This document shows positions 26,373 through 39,200 of a stretch of 64,000 nucleotides of DNA, one piece after another. The DNA is from Unio delphinus (Eukaryota; Mollusca; Bivalvia; Unionida; Unionidae): contig JAQISU010000231.1 of assembly GCA_029339505.1 (NCBI GenBank), positions 1,948,001 through 2,012,000 of the forward strand. Reading direction: 5' to 3'. A program made the translations under genes and the position numbers. Numbering within the stretch: position 1 is the stretch's first letter; the number at the start of each line of letters is the position of its first letter. The notes beneath the pieces are model-generated. The model worked only from the letters and a program-made list of their open reading frames with translations. It was not told the DNA's origin and searched no databases.

Positions 26373-29300
26373 TGTTGAAACCCTTTACCCCGCTTGGATT
26401 TGGTTAATACTTGGTTTATTGGCTGCGCACCATTGGATAGTACGTCACCATACTTTAAAACCGGTTCCCACCATTTTTTTCAGCATGACTTTTGATGAAA
26501 AACGGACTTTTTTGTTTTTCATGTTATGGATCAGTTGGGCTTAGATAAAAGCTGTTGAAACCCTTTACCCCGCTTGAATTTGGTTAATACTTGGTTTATT
26601 GGCTGCGCATAATTGGATAGTACGTCACCATACTTTAAAACCGGTTCCCACCATTTTTTTCAGCATGACTTTTGATGAAAAACGGACTTTTTTGTTTTTC
26701 ATGTTATGGATCAGTTGGGCTTAGATAAAAGCTGTTGAAACCCTTTACCCCGCTTGGATTTGGTTAATACTTGGTTTATTGGCTGCGCACCATTGGATAG
26801 TACGTCACCATACTTTAAAACCGGTTCCCACCATTTTTTTCAGCATGACTTTTGATGAAAAACGGACTTTTTTGTTTTTCATGTTATGGATCAGTTGGGC
26901 TTAGATAAAAGCTGTTGAAACCCTTTACCCCGCTTGGATTTGGTTAATACTTGGTTTATTGGCTGCGCACCATTGGATAGTACGTCACCATACTTTAAAA
27001 CCGGTTCCCACCATTTTTTTCAGCATGACTTTTGATGAAAAACGGACTTTTTTGTTTTTCATGTTATGGATCAGTTGGGCTTAGATAAAAGCTGTTGAAA
27101 CCCTTTACCCCGCTTGGATTTGGTTAATACTTGGTTTATTGGCTGCGCACCATTGGATAGTACGTCACCATACTTTAAAACCGGTTCCCACCATTTTTTT
27201 CAGCATGACTTTTGATGAAAAACGGACTTTTTTGTTTTTCATGTTATGGATCAGTTGGGCTTAGATAAAAGCTGTTGAAACCCTTTACCCCGCTTGGATT
27301 TGGTTAATACTTGGTTTATTGGCTGCGCACCATTGGATAGTACGTCACCATACTTTAAAACCGGTTCCCACCATTTTTTTCAGCATGACTTTTGATGAAA
27401 AACGGACTTTTTTGTTTTTCATGTTATGGATCAGTTGGGCTTAGATAAAAGCTGTTGAAACCCTTTATCCCGCTTGGATTTGGTTAATACTTAGTTTATT
27501 GGCTGCGCACCATTGGATAGTACGTCACCATACTTTAAAACCGGTTCCCACCATTTTTTTCAGCATGACTTTTGATGAAAAACGGACTTTTTTGTTTTTC
27601 ATGTTATGGATCAGTTGGGCTTAGATAAAAGCTGTTGAAACCCTTTACCCCGCTTGGATTTGGTTAATACTTGGTTTATTGGCTGCGCACCATTGGATAG
27701 TACGTCACCATACTTTAAAACCGGTTCCCACCATTTTTTTCAGCATGACTTTTGATGAAAAACGGACTTTTTTGTTTTTCATGTTATGGATCAGTTGGGC
27801 TTAGATAAAAGCTGTTGAAACCCTTTACCCCGCTTGGATTTGGTTAATACTTGGTTTATTGGCTGCGCACCATTAGATAGTATGTCACCATACTTTAAAA
27901 CCGGTTCCCACCATTTTTTTCAGCATGACTTTTGATGAAAAACGGACTTTTTTGTTTTTCATGTTATGGATCAGTTGGGCTTAGATAAAAGCTGTTGAAA
28001 CCCTTTTCCCCGCTTGGATTTGGTTAATACTTGGTTTATTGGCTGCGCACCATTGGATAGTACGTCACCATACTTTAAAACCGGTTCCCACCATTTTTTT
28101 CAGCATGACTTTTGATGAAAAACGGACTTTTTGTTTTTCATGTTATGGATCAGTTGGGCTTAGATAAAAGCTGTTGAAACCCTTTACCCCGCTTGGATTT
28201 GGTTAATACTTGGTTTATTGGCTGCGCACCATTGGATAGTACGTCACCATACTTTAAAACCGGTTCCCACCTTTTTTTTCAGCATGACTTTTGATGAAAA
28301 ACGGACTTTTTTGTTTTTCATGTTATGGATCAGTTGGGCTTAGATAAAAGCTGTTGAAACCCTTTACCCCGCTTGGATTTGGTTAATACTTGGTTTATTG
28401 GCTGCGCACCATTGGATAGTACGTCACCATACTTTAAAACCGGTTCCCACCATTTTTTTCAGCATGACTTTTGATGAAAAACGGACTTTTTTCTTTTTCA
28501 TGTTATGGATCAGTTGGGCTTAGATAAAAGCTGTTGAAACCCTTTACCCCGCTTGGATTTGGTTAATACTTGGTTTATTGGCTGCGCACCATTGGATAGT
28601 ACGTCACCATACTTTAAAACCGGTTCCCACCATTTTTTTCAGCATGACTTTTGATGAAAAACGGACTTTTTTGTTTTTCATGTTATGGATCAGTTGGGCT
28701 TAGATAAAAGCTGTTGAAACCCTTTACCCCGCTTGGATTTGGTTAATACTTGGTCTATTGGCTGCGCACCATTGGATAGTACGTCACCATACTTTAAAAC
28801 CGGTTCCCACCATTTTTTTCAGCATGACTTTTGATGAAAAACGGACTTTTTTTTTTTCGTGTTATGGATCAGTTGGGCTTAGATAAAAGCTGTTGAAACC
28901 CTTTACCCCGCTTGGATTTGGTTAATACTTGGTTTATTGGCTGCGCACCATTGGATAGTACGTCACCATACTTTAAAACCGGTTCCCGCCATTTTTTTCA
29001 GCATGACTTTTGATGAAAAACGGACTTTTTTGTTTTTCATGTTATGGATCAGTTGGGCTTAGATAAAAGCTGTTGAAACCCTTTACCCCGCTTGGATTTG
29101 GTTAATACTTGGTTTATTGCCTGCGCACCATTGGATAGTACGTCACCATACTTTAAAACCGGTTCCCACCATTTTTTTCAGCATGACTTTTGATGAAAAA
29201 CGGACTTTTTTGTTTTTCATGTTATGGATCAGTTGGGCTTAGATAAAAGCTGTTGAAACCCTTTACCCCGCTTGGATTTGGTTAATACTTGGTTTATTGG

Positions 29301-31594
29301 CTGCGCACCATTGGATAGTACGTCACCATACTTTAAAACCGGTTCCCACCATTTTTTTCAGCATGACTTTTGATGAAAAACGGACTTTTCTGTTTTTCAT
29401 GTTATGGATCAGTTGGGCTTAGATAAAAGCTGTTGAAACCCTTTACCCCGCTTGGATTTGGTTAATACTTGGTTTATTGGCTGCGCACCATTAGATAGTA
29501 TGTCACCATACTTTAAAACCGGTTCCCACCATTTTTTTCAGCATGACTTTTGATGAAAAACGGACTTTTTTGTTTTTCATGTTATGGATCAGTTGGGCTT
29601 AGATAAAAGCTGTTGAAACCCTTTTCCCCGCTTGGATTTGGTTAATACTTGGTTTATTGGCTGCGCACCATTGGATAGTACGTCACCATACTTTAAAACC
29701 GGTTCCCACCATTTTTTTCAGCATGACTTTTGATGAAAAACGGACTTTTTGTTTTTCATGTTATGGATCAGTTGGGCTTAGATAAAAGCTGTTGAAACCC
29801 TTTACCCCGCTTGGATTTGGTTAATACTTGGTTTATTGGCTGCGCACCATTGGATAGTACGTCACCATACTTTAAAACCGGTTCCCACCTTTTTTTTCAG
29901 CATGACTTTTGATGAAAAACGGACTTTTTTGTTTTTCATGTTATGGATCAGTTGGGCTTAGATAAAAGCTGTTGAAACCCTTTACCCCGCTTGGATTTGG
30001 TTAATACTTGGTTTATTGGCTGCGCACCATTGGATAGTACGTCACCATACTTTAAAACCGGTTCCCACCATTTTTTTCAGCATGACTTTTGATGAAAAAC
30101 GGACTTTTTTGTTTTTCATGTTATGGATCAGTTGGGCTTAGATAAAAGCTGTTGAAACCCTTTACCCCGCTTGGATTTGGTTAATACTTGGTTTATTGGC
30201 TGCGCACCATTGGATAGTACGTCACCATACTTTAAAACCGGTTCCCACCATTTTTTTCAGCATGACTTTTGATGAAAAACGGACTTTTTTGTTTTTCATG
30301 TTATGGATCAGTTGGGCTTAGATAAAAGCTGTTGAAACCCTTTACCCAGCTTGGATTTGGTTAATACTTGATTTATTGGCTGCGCACCATTGGATAGTAC
30401 GTCACCATACTTTAAAACCGGTTCCCACCATTTTTTTCAGCATGACTTTTGATGAAAAACGGACTTTTTTGTTTTTCATGTTATGGATCAGTTGGGCTTA
30501 GATAAAAGCTGTTGAAACCCTTTACCCCGCTTGGATTTGGTTAATACTTGGTTTATTGGCTGCGCACCATTGGATAGTACGTCACCATACTTTAAAACCG
30601 GTTCCCACCATTTTTTTCAGCATGACTTTTGATGAAAAACGGACTTTTTTGTTTTTCATGTTATGGATCAGTTGGGCTTAGATAAAAGCTGTTGAAACCC
30701 TTTACCCCGCTTGGATTTGGTTAATACTTGGTTTATTGGCTGCGCACCATTGGATAGTACGTCACCATACTTTAAAACCGGTTCCCACCATTTTTTTCAG
30801 CATGACTTTTGATGAAAAACGGACTTTTTTGTTTTTCATGTTATGGATCAGTTGGGCTTAGATAAAAGCTGTTGAAACCCTTTACCCCGCTTGGACTTGG
30901 TTAATACTTGGTTTATTGGCTGCGCACCATTGGATAGTACGTCACCATACTTTAAAACCGGTTCCCACCATTTTTTTCAGCATGACTTTTGATGAAAAAC
31001 GGACTTTTTTGTTTTTCATGTTATGGATCAGTTGGGCTTAGATAAAAGCTGTTGAAACCCTTTACCCCGCTTGGACTTGGTTAATACTTGGTTTCTTGGC
31101 TGCGCACCATTGGATAGTACGTCACCATACTTTAAAACCGGTTCCCACCATTTTTTTCAGCATGACGTTTGATGAAAAACGGACTTTTTTGTTTTTCATG
31201 TTATGGATCAGTTGGGCTTAGATAAAAGCTGTTGAAACCCTTTACCCCGCTTGGATTTGGTTAATACTTGGTTTATTGGCTGCGCACCATTGGATAGTAC
31301 GTCACCATACTTTAAAACCGGTTCCCACCATTTTTTTCAGCATGACTTTTGATGAAAAACGGACTTTTTTGTTTTTCATGTTATGGATCAGTTGGGCTTA
31401 GATAAAAGCTGTTGAAACCCTTTACCCCGCTTGGATTTGGTTAATACTTGGTTTATTGGCTGCGCACCATTGAATAGTACGTCACCATACTTTAAAACCG
31501 GTTCCCACCATTTTTTTCAGCATGACTTTTGATGAAAAACGGACTTTTTTGTTTTTCATGTTATGGATCAGTTGGGCTTAGATAAAAGCTGTTG
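26373..31594 (+). repeat. 180-bp satellite array, segment 2 (plus orientation)
   Basis: About 29 monomers lie between the two solo LTR copies. Marker variants (CCCTTTTCCCC at about 28003 and 29621; ATTAGATAGTATG at about 27870 and 29490) recur about 1.62 kb apart, indicating a nine-monomer higher-order repeat. No gene is seen. Confidence 0.96.
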
Positions 31595-33266
31595 TGTCAC
31601 AGAATTAGGCGAAAATTTGAACTGATTTTTGTTGTTCTTGATTTGCAAACGAAACTCACCATTTTCTTGATTTCGTCGTACACGCATTACCTGGGGTGAT
31701 TAAGTGGCGTGTAACGATTTGCATGTGCCAATTTGTAATTTACATGAAATCCGAAATACTCGTTTTACGTGGTGCACTGCAAGCTCGATGTGATTTATGT
31801 TCACCTATTGAGAGTATATAAGGCGAACTATTTATCATAATTTTTTACGGGATCTAAAATATCTAATCGAAGGATAGATAACCTCGTCTTGCAAATCTCC
31901 AGCCAAAGGGGTGAGTGTTAAATTTACATTTCGTTTTATTGTGAATTTTATTCAGATTATCATTTCGTATAATGATGCTTTTATTGCAATTAAACGTGGA
32001 ATATTTGGAATTACTAGTCACTTTTAGACTTTAAATACAATATCGTAATCTACGGCTTAGATTATTTTTGAGACAACTATTATTAGTCTGGTTTTGTTTA
32101 TTATAGCTGATTCAGTCTGATTCCAGCTGATTCCGTCGTTGATTCCGTCGTTGATTCAGTCTGATTCCAGCTGATTCCGTCGTTGATACCGTAGAAGTAC
32201 ATCACTGATAGCGCATCTAATAACATCGTTGATACCGTCTCTGATACCGTAGCTGCTAACATAGTTGTTACATTGTTTCTGGTACCGTAGCTGCTAATAA
32301 CATCGTTGATACCGTAGCTGCTAATAACATCGTTGATACCGTAGCTGTTAAACACATCTGATACCATCTTTTGATAAAAGTCTTTGATATCGTTTGATTT
32401 GTTGTGGGACATCTATTGTTTGTTCTGGAACATCTCTGTATAAATATCTGAATGTGCTTGTGCCGTTAATTTGTGCAAACGGAATTGAAGTATCTGTCTG
32501 TGTGTCGAACTGTCTGTTCGTCAATATCTGTGTAACGTGTAAATATCCGGAAAGCTAGAAGTCCGAGTGTCGGAGCTGTCTTAGAGTTGTAAAACGTCCG
32601 GGTTGACATCTAGGGGAGTGAGGAACCGTTGGTTCGGGTAGATGTTGTATGCTGTCTGAACGTATAACTGTGGTGGATCCGTGTAGGGAAACGTCCGATA
32701 ATAGTATTGGTCAACCCTCGGTTCTCGGGGAAACTGGGAGACGATTCAACTGTTGCTGAATCGTGCGGTTATACAGGGGAGACACATAGGTGTATTGAAA
32801 TTGTGATATAATTTAATACATTGTTGTATTTGCATGTTTATGTCAGATCGCAATAATATTTCAAGTGATCACATAGATATCAATAAAAGCTAGCAACTTG
32901 ATTGAATACAAGTATATGATCGTGCTAGTTATCGCAATCCATCGTGCGATAGATAGTATGTCGTTTGTGTTTATTTTTTTCGTGAATCATACTTGCATTT
33001 ATTTAACTTTCGTAAAGGATTCTTGGATCTGTGTATAATCCAAGAGATCCCTTTACATTTGTGATTCCTTTTGTATTGTTATTTAATTTATTCATGTATT
33101 GTGAATGGTTGTGAGTGTAATTGTGGGTTGAGCGCGTGAATTATTGTGTTGTTACATCTGTATTTTTTTCATTTATAATTTATTACATAAATTTATATTT
33201 TCTTTCACAAATTGTGTTTGTATTGTTCATTTAATCCACCCTCCTCTCGGTAACAATTCTGTTACA
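31595..33266. mobile_element. Solo LTR, copy 2 (1,672 bp)
   Basis: It matches copy 1 at an offset of exactly 6,894 bp, with the same TGTTG flanks (31590-31594 and 33267-33271), the same position in the monomer and the same variant monomers on each side. I found no difference on reading. It arose by tandem duplication of the satellite block rather than by a second insertion. Confidence 0.88.
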
Positions 33267-36200
33267 TGTTGAAACCCTTTACCCCGCTTGGATTTGGTTA
33301 ATACTTGGTTTATTGGCTGCGCACCATTGGATAGTACGTCACCATACTTTAAAACCGGTTCCCACCATTTTTTTCAGCATGACTTTTGATGAAAAACGGA
33401 CTTTTTTGTTTTTCATGTTATGGATCAGTTGGGCTTAGATAAAAGCTGTTGAAACCCTTTACCCCGCTTGAATTTGGTTAATACTTGGTTTATTGGCTGC
33501 GCATAATTGGATAGTACGTCACCATACTTTAAAACCGGTTCCCACCATTTTTTTCAGCATGACTTTTGATGAAAAACGGACTTTTTTGTTTTTCATGTTA
33601 TGGATCAGTTGGGCTTAGATAAAAGCTGTTGAAACCCTTTACCCCGCTTGGATTTGGTTAATACTTGGTTTATTGGCTGCGCACCATTGGATAGTACGTC
33701 ACCATACTTTAAAACCGGTTCCCACCATTTTTTTCAGCATGACTTTTGATGAAAAACGGACTTTTTTGTTTTTCATGTTATGGATCAGTTGGGCTTAGAT
33801 AAAAGCTGTTGAAACCCTTTACCCCGCTTGGATTTGGTTAATACTTGGTTTATTGGCTGCGCACCATTGGATAGTACGTCACCATACTTTAAAACCGGTT
33901 CCCACCATTTTTTTCAGCATGACTTTTGATGAAAAACGGACTTTTTTGTTTTTCATGTTATGGATCAGTTGGGCTTAGATAAAAGCTGTTGAAACCCTTT
34001 ACCCCGCTTGGATTTGGTTAATACTTGGTTTATTGGCTGCGCACCATTGGATAGTACGTCACCATACTTTAAAACCGGTTCCCACCATTTTTTTCAGCAT
34101 GACTTTTGATGAAAAACGGACTTTTTTGTTTTTCATGTTATGGATCAGTTGGGCTTAGATAAAAGCTGTTGAAACCCTTTACCCCGCTTGGATTTGGTTA
34201 ATACTTGGTTTATTGGCTGCGCACCATTGGATAGTACGTCACCATACTTTAAAACCGGTTCCCACCATTTTTTTCAGCATGACTTTTGATGAAAAACGGA
34301 CTTTTTTGTTTTTCATGTTATGGATCAGTTGGGCTTAGATAAAAGCTGTTGAAACCCTTTATCCCGCTTGGATTTGGTTAATACTTAGTTTATTGGCTGC
34401 GCACCATTGGATAGTACGTCACCATACTTTAAAACCGGTTCCCACCATTTTTTTCAGCATGACTTTTGATGAAAAACGGACTTTTTTGTTTTTCATGTTA
34501 TGGATCAGTTGGGCTTAGATAAAAGCTGTTGAAACCCTTTACCCCGCTTGGATTTGGTTAATACTTGGTTTATTGGCTGCGCACCATTGGATAGTACGTC
34601 ACCATACTTTAAAACCGGTTCCCACCATTTTTTTCAGCATGACTTTTGATGAAAAACGGACTTTTTTGTTTTTCATGTTATGGATCAGTTGGGCTTAGAT
34701 AAAAGCTGTTGAAACCCTTTACCCCGCTTGGATTTGGTTAATACTTGGTTTATTGGCTGCGCACCATTAGATAGTATGTCACCATACTTTAAAACCGGTT
34801 CCCACCATTTTTTTCAGCATGACTTTTGATGAAAAACGGACTTTTTTGTTTTTCATGTTATGGATCAGTTGGGCTTAGATAAAAGCTGTTGAAACCCTTT
34901 TCCCCGCTTGGATTTGGTTAATACTTGGTTTATTGGCTGCGCACCATTGGATAGTACGTCACCATACTTTAAAACCGGTTCCCACCATTTTTTTCAGCAT
35001 GACTTTTGATGAAAAACGGACTTTTTGTTTTTCATGTTATGGATCAGTTGGGCTTAGATAAAAGCTGTTGAAACCCTTTACCCCGCTTGGATTTGGTTAA
35101 TACTTGGTTTATTGGCTGCGCACCATTGGATAGTACGTCACCATACTTTAAAACCGGTTCCCACCTTTTTTTTCAGCATGACTTTTGATGAAAAACGGAC
35201 TTTTTTGTTTTTCATGTTATGGATCAGTTGGGCTTAGATAAAAGCTGTTGAAACCCTTTACCCCGCTTGGATTTGGTTAATACTTGGTTTATTGGCTGCG
35301 CACCATTGGATAGTACGTCACCATACTTTAAAACCGGTTCCCACCATTTTTTTCAGCATGACTTTTGATGAAAAACGGACTTTTTTGTTTTTCATGTTAT
35401 GGATCAGTTGGGCTTAGATAAAAGCTGTTGAAACCCTTTACCCCGCTTGGATTTGGTTAATACTTGGTTTATTGGCTGCGCACCATTGGATAGTACGTCA
35501 CCATACTTTAAAACCGGTTCCCACCATTTTTTTCAGCATGACTTTTGATGAAAAACGGACTTTTTTGTTTTTCATGTTATGGATCAGTTGGGCTTAGATA
35601 AAAGCTGTTGAAACCCTTTACCCCGCTTGGATTTGGTTAATACTTGGTCTATTGGCTGCGCACCATTGGATAGTACGTCACCATACTTTAAAACCGGTTC
35701 CCACCATTTTTTTCAGCATGACTTTTGATGAAAAACGGACTTTTTTTTTTTCGTGTTATGGATCAGTTGGGCTTAGATAAAAGCTGTTGAAACCCTTTAC
35801 CCCGCTTGGATTTGGTTAATACTTGGTTTATTGGCTGCGCACCATTGGATAGTACGTCACCATACTTTAAAACCGGTTCCCGCCATTTTTTTCAGCATGA
35901 CTTTTGATGAAAAACGGACTTTTTTGTTTTTCATGTTATGGATCAGTTGGGCTTAGATAAAAGCTGTTGAAACCCTTTACCCCGCTTGGATTTGGTTAAT
36001 ACTTGGTTTATTGCCTGCGCACCATTGGATAGTACGTCACCATACTTTAAAACCGGTTCCCACCATTTTTTTCAGCATGACTTTTGATGAAAAACGGACT
36101 TTTTTGTTTTTCATGTTATGGATCAGTTGGGCTTAGATAAAAGCTGTTGAAACCCTTTACCCCGCTTGGATTTGGTTAATACTTGGTTTATTGGCTGCGC

Positions 36201-39200
36201 ACCATTGGATAGTACGTCACCATACTTTAAAACCGGTTCCCACCATTTTTTTCAGCATGACTTTTGATGAAAAACGGACTTTTCTGTTTTTCATGTTATG
36301 GATCAGTTGGGCTTAGATAAAAGCTGTTGAAACCCTTTACCCCGCTTGGATTTGGTTAATACTTGGTTTATTGGCTGCGCACCATTAGATAGTATGTCAC
36401 CATACTTTAAAACCGGTTCCCACCATTTTTTTCAGCATGACTTTTGATGAAAAACGGACTTTTTTGTTTTTCATGTTATGGATCAGTTGGGCTTAGATAA
36501 AAGCTGTTGAAACCCTTTTCCCCGCTTGGATTTGGTTAATACTTGGTTTATTGGCTGCGCACCATTGGATAGTACGTCACCATACTTTAAAACCGGTTCC
36601 CACCATTTTTTTCAGCATGACTTTTGATGAAAAACGGACTTTTTGTTTTTCATGTTATGGATCAGTTGGGCTTAGATAAAAGCTGTTGAAACCCTTTACC
36701 CCGCTTGGATTTGGTTAATACTTGGTTTATTGGCTGCGCACCATTGGATAGTACGTCACCATACTTTAAAACCGGTTCCCACCTTTTTTTTCAGCATGAC
36801 TTTTGATGAAAAACGGACTTTTTTGTTTTTCATGTTATGGATCAGTTGGGCTTAGATAAAAGCTGTTGAAACCCTTTACCCCGCTTGGATTTGGTTAATA
36901 CTTGGTTTATTGGCTGCGCACCATTGGATAGTACGTCACCATACTTTAAAACCGGTTCCCACCATTTTTTTCAGCATGACTTTTGATGAAAAACGGACTT
37001 TTTTGTTTTTCATGTTATGGATCAGTTGGGCTTAGATAAAAGCTGTTGAAACCCTTTACCCCGCTTGGATTTGGTTAATACTTGGTTTATTGGCTGCGCA
37101 CCATTGGATAGTACGTCACCATACTTTAAAACCGGTTCCCACCATTTTTTTCAGCATGACTTTTGATGAAAAACGGACTTTTTTGTTTTTCATGTTATGG
37201 ATCAGTTGGGCTTAGATAAAAGCTGTTGAAACCCTTTACCCCGCTTGGATTTGGTTAATACTTGGTCTATTGGCTGCGCACCATTGGATAGTACGTCACC
37301 ATACTTTAAAACCGGTTCCCACCATTTTTTTCAGCATGACTTTTGATGAAAAACGGACTTTTTTTTTTTCGTGTTATGGATCAGTTGGGCTTAGATAAAA
37401 GCTGTTGAAACCCTTTACCCCGCTTGGATTTGGTTAATACTTGGTTTATTGGCTGCGCACCATTGGATAGTACGTCACCATACTTTAAAACCGGTTCCCG
37501 CCATTTTTTTCAGCATGACTTTTGATGAAAAACGGACTTTTTTGTTTTTCATGTTATGGATCAGTTGGGCTTAGATAAAAGCTGTTGAAACCCTTTACCC
37601 CGCTTGGATTTGGTTAATACTTGGTTTATTGCCTGCGCACCATTGGATAGTACGTCACCATACTTTAAAACCGGTTCCCACCATTTTTTTCAGCATGACT
37701 TTTGATGAAAAACGGACTTTTTTGTTTTTCATGTTATGGATCAGTTGGGCTTAGATAAAAGCTGTTGAAACCCTTTACCCCGCTTGGATTTGGTTAATAC
37801 TTGGTTTATTGGCTGCGCACCATTGGATAGTACGTCACCATACTTTAAAACCGGTTCCCACCATTTTTTTCAGCATGACTTTTGATGAAAAACGGACTTT
37901 TCTGTTTTTCATGTTATGGATCAGTTGGGCTTAGATAAAAGCTGTTGAAACCCTTTACCCCGCTTGGATTTGGTTAATACTTGGTTTATTGGCTGCGCAC
38001 TATTGGATAGTACGTCACCATACTTTAAAACCGGTTCCCACCATTTTTTTCAGCATGACTTTTGATGAAAAACGGACTTTTTTGTTTTTCGTGTTATGGA
38101 TCAGTTGGGCTTAGATAAAAGCTGTTGAAACCCTTTACCCCGCTTGGATTTGGTTAATACTTGGTTTATTGGCTGCGCACCATTAGATAGTACGTCACCA
38201 TACTTTAAAACCGGTTCCCACCATTTTTTTCAGCATGACTTTTGATGAAAAACGGACTTTTTTGTTTTTCGTGTTATGGATCAGTTGGGCTTAGATAAAA
38301 GCTGTTGAAACCCTTTACCCCGCTTGGATTTGGTTAATACTTCGTTTATTGGCTGCGCACCATTGGATAGTACGTCACCATACTTTAAAACCGGTTCCCA
38401 CCATTTTTTTCAGCATGACTTTTGATGAAAAACGGACTTTTTTGTTTTTCATGTTATGGATCAGTTGGGCTTAGATAAAAGCTGTTGAAACCCTTTACCC
38501 CGCTTGGATTTGGTTAATACTTGGTTTATTGGCTGCGCACCATTGGATAGTACGTCACCATACTTTAAAACCGGTTCCCACCATTTTTTTCAGCATGACT
38601 TTTGATGAAAAACGGACTTTTTTGTTTTTCATGTTATGGATCAGTTGGGCTTAGATAAAAGCTGTTGAAACCCTTTACCCCGCTTGGATTTGGTTAATAC
38701 TTGGTTTATTGGCTGCGCACCATTGGATAGTACGTCACCATACTTTAAAACCGGTTCCCACCATTTTTTTCAGCATGACTTTTGATGAAAAACGGACTTT
38801 TTTGTTTTTCATGTTATGGATCAGTTGGGCTTAGATAAAAGCTGTTGAAACCCTTTACCCTGCTTGGATTTGGTTAATACTTGGTTTATTGGCTGCGCAC
38901 CATTGGATAGTACGTCACCATACTTTAAAACCGGTTCCCACCATTTTTGTCAGCATGACTTTTGATGAAAAACGGACTTTTTTGTTTTTCATGTTATGGA
39001 TCAGTTGGGCTTAGATAAAAGCTGTTGAAACCCTTTTACCCCGCTTGGATTTGGTTAATACTTTGTTTATTGGCTGCGCACCATTGGATAGTACGTCACC
39101 ATACTTTAAAACCGGTTCCCACCATTTTTTTCAGCATGACTTTTGATGAAAAACGGACTTTTTTGTTTTTCATGTTATGGATCAGTTGGGCTTAGATAAA

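Noticed and set aside
24701..33266. Full LTR retrotransposon with two LTRs enclosing 5.2 kb
   Set aside because: The interval between the LTR copies is satellite only, each copy has its own TGTTG duplication, and flanking variants are copied too.
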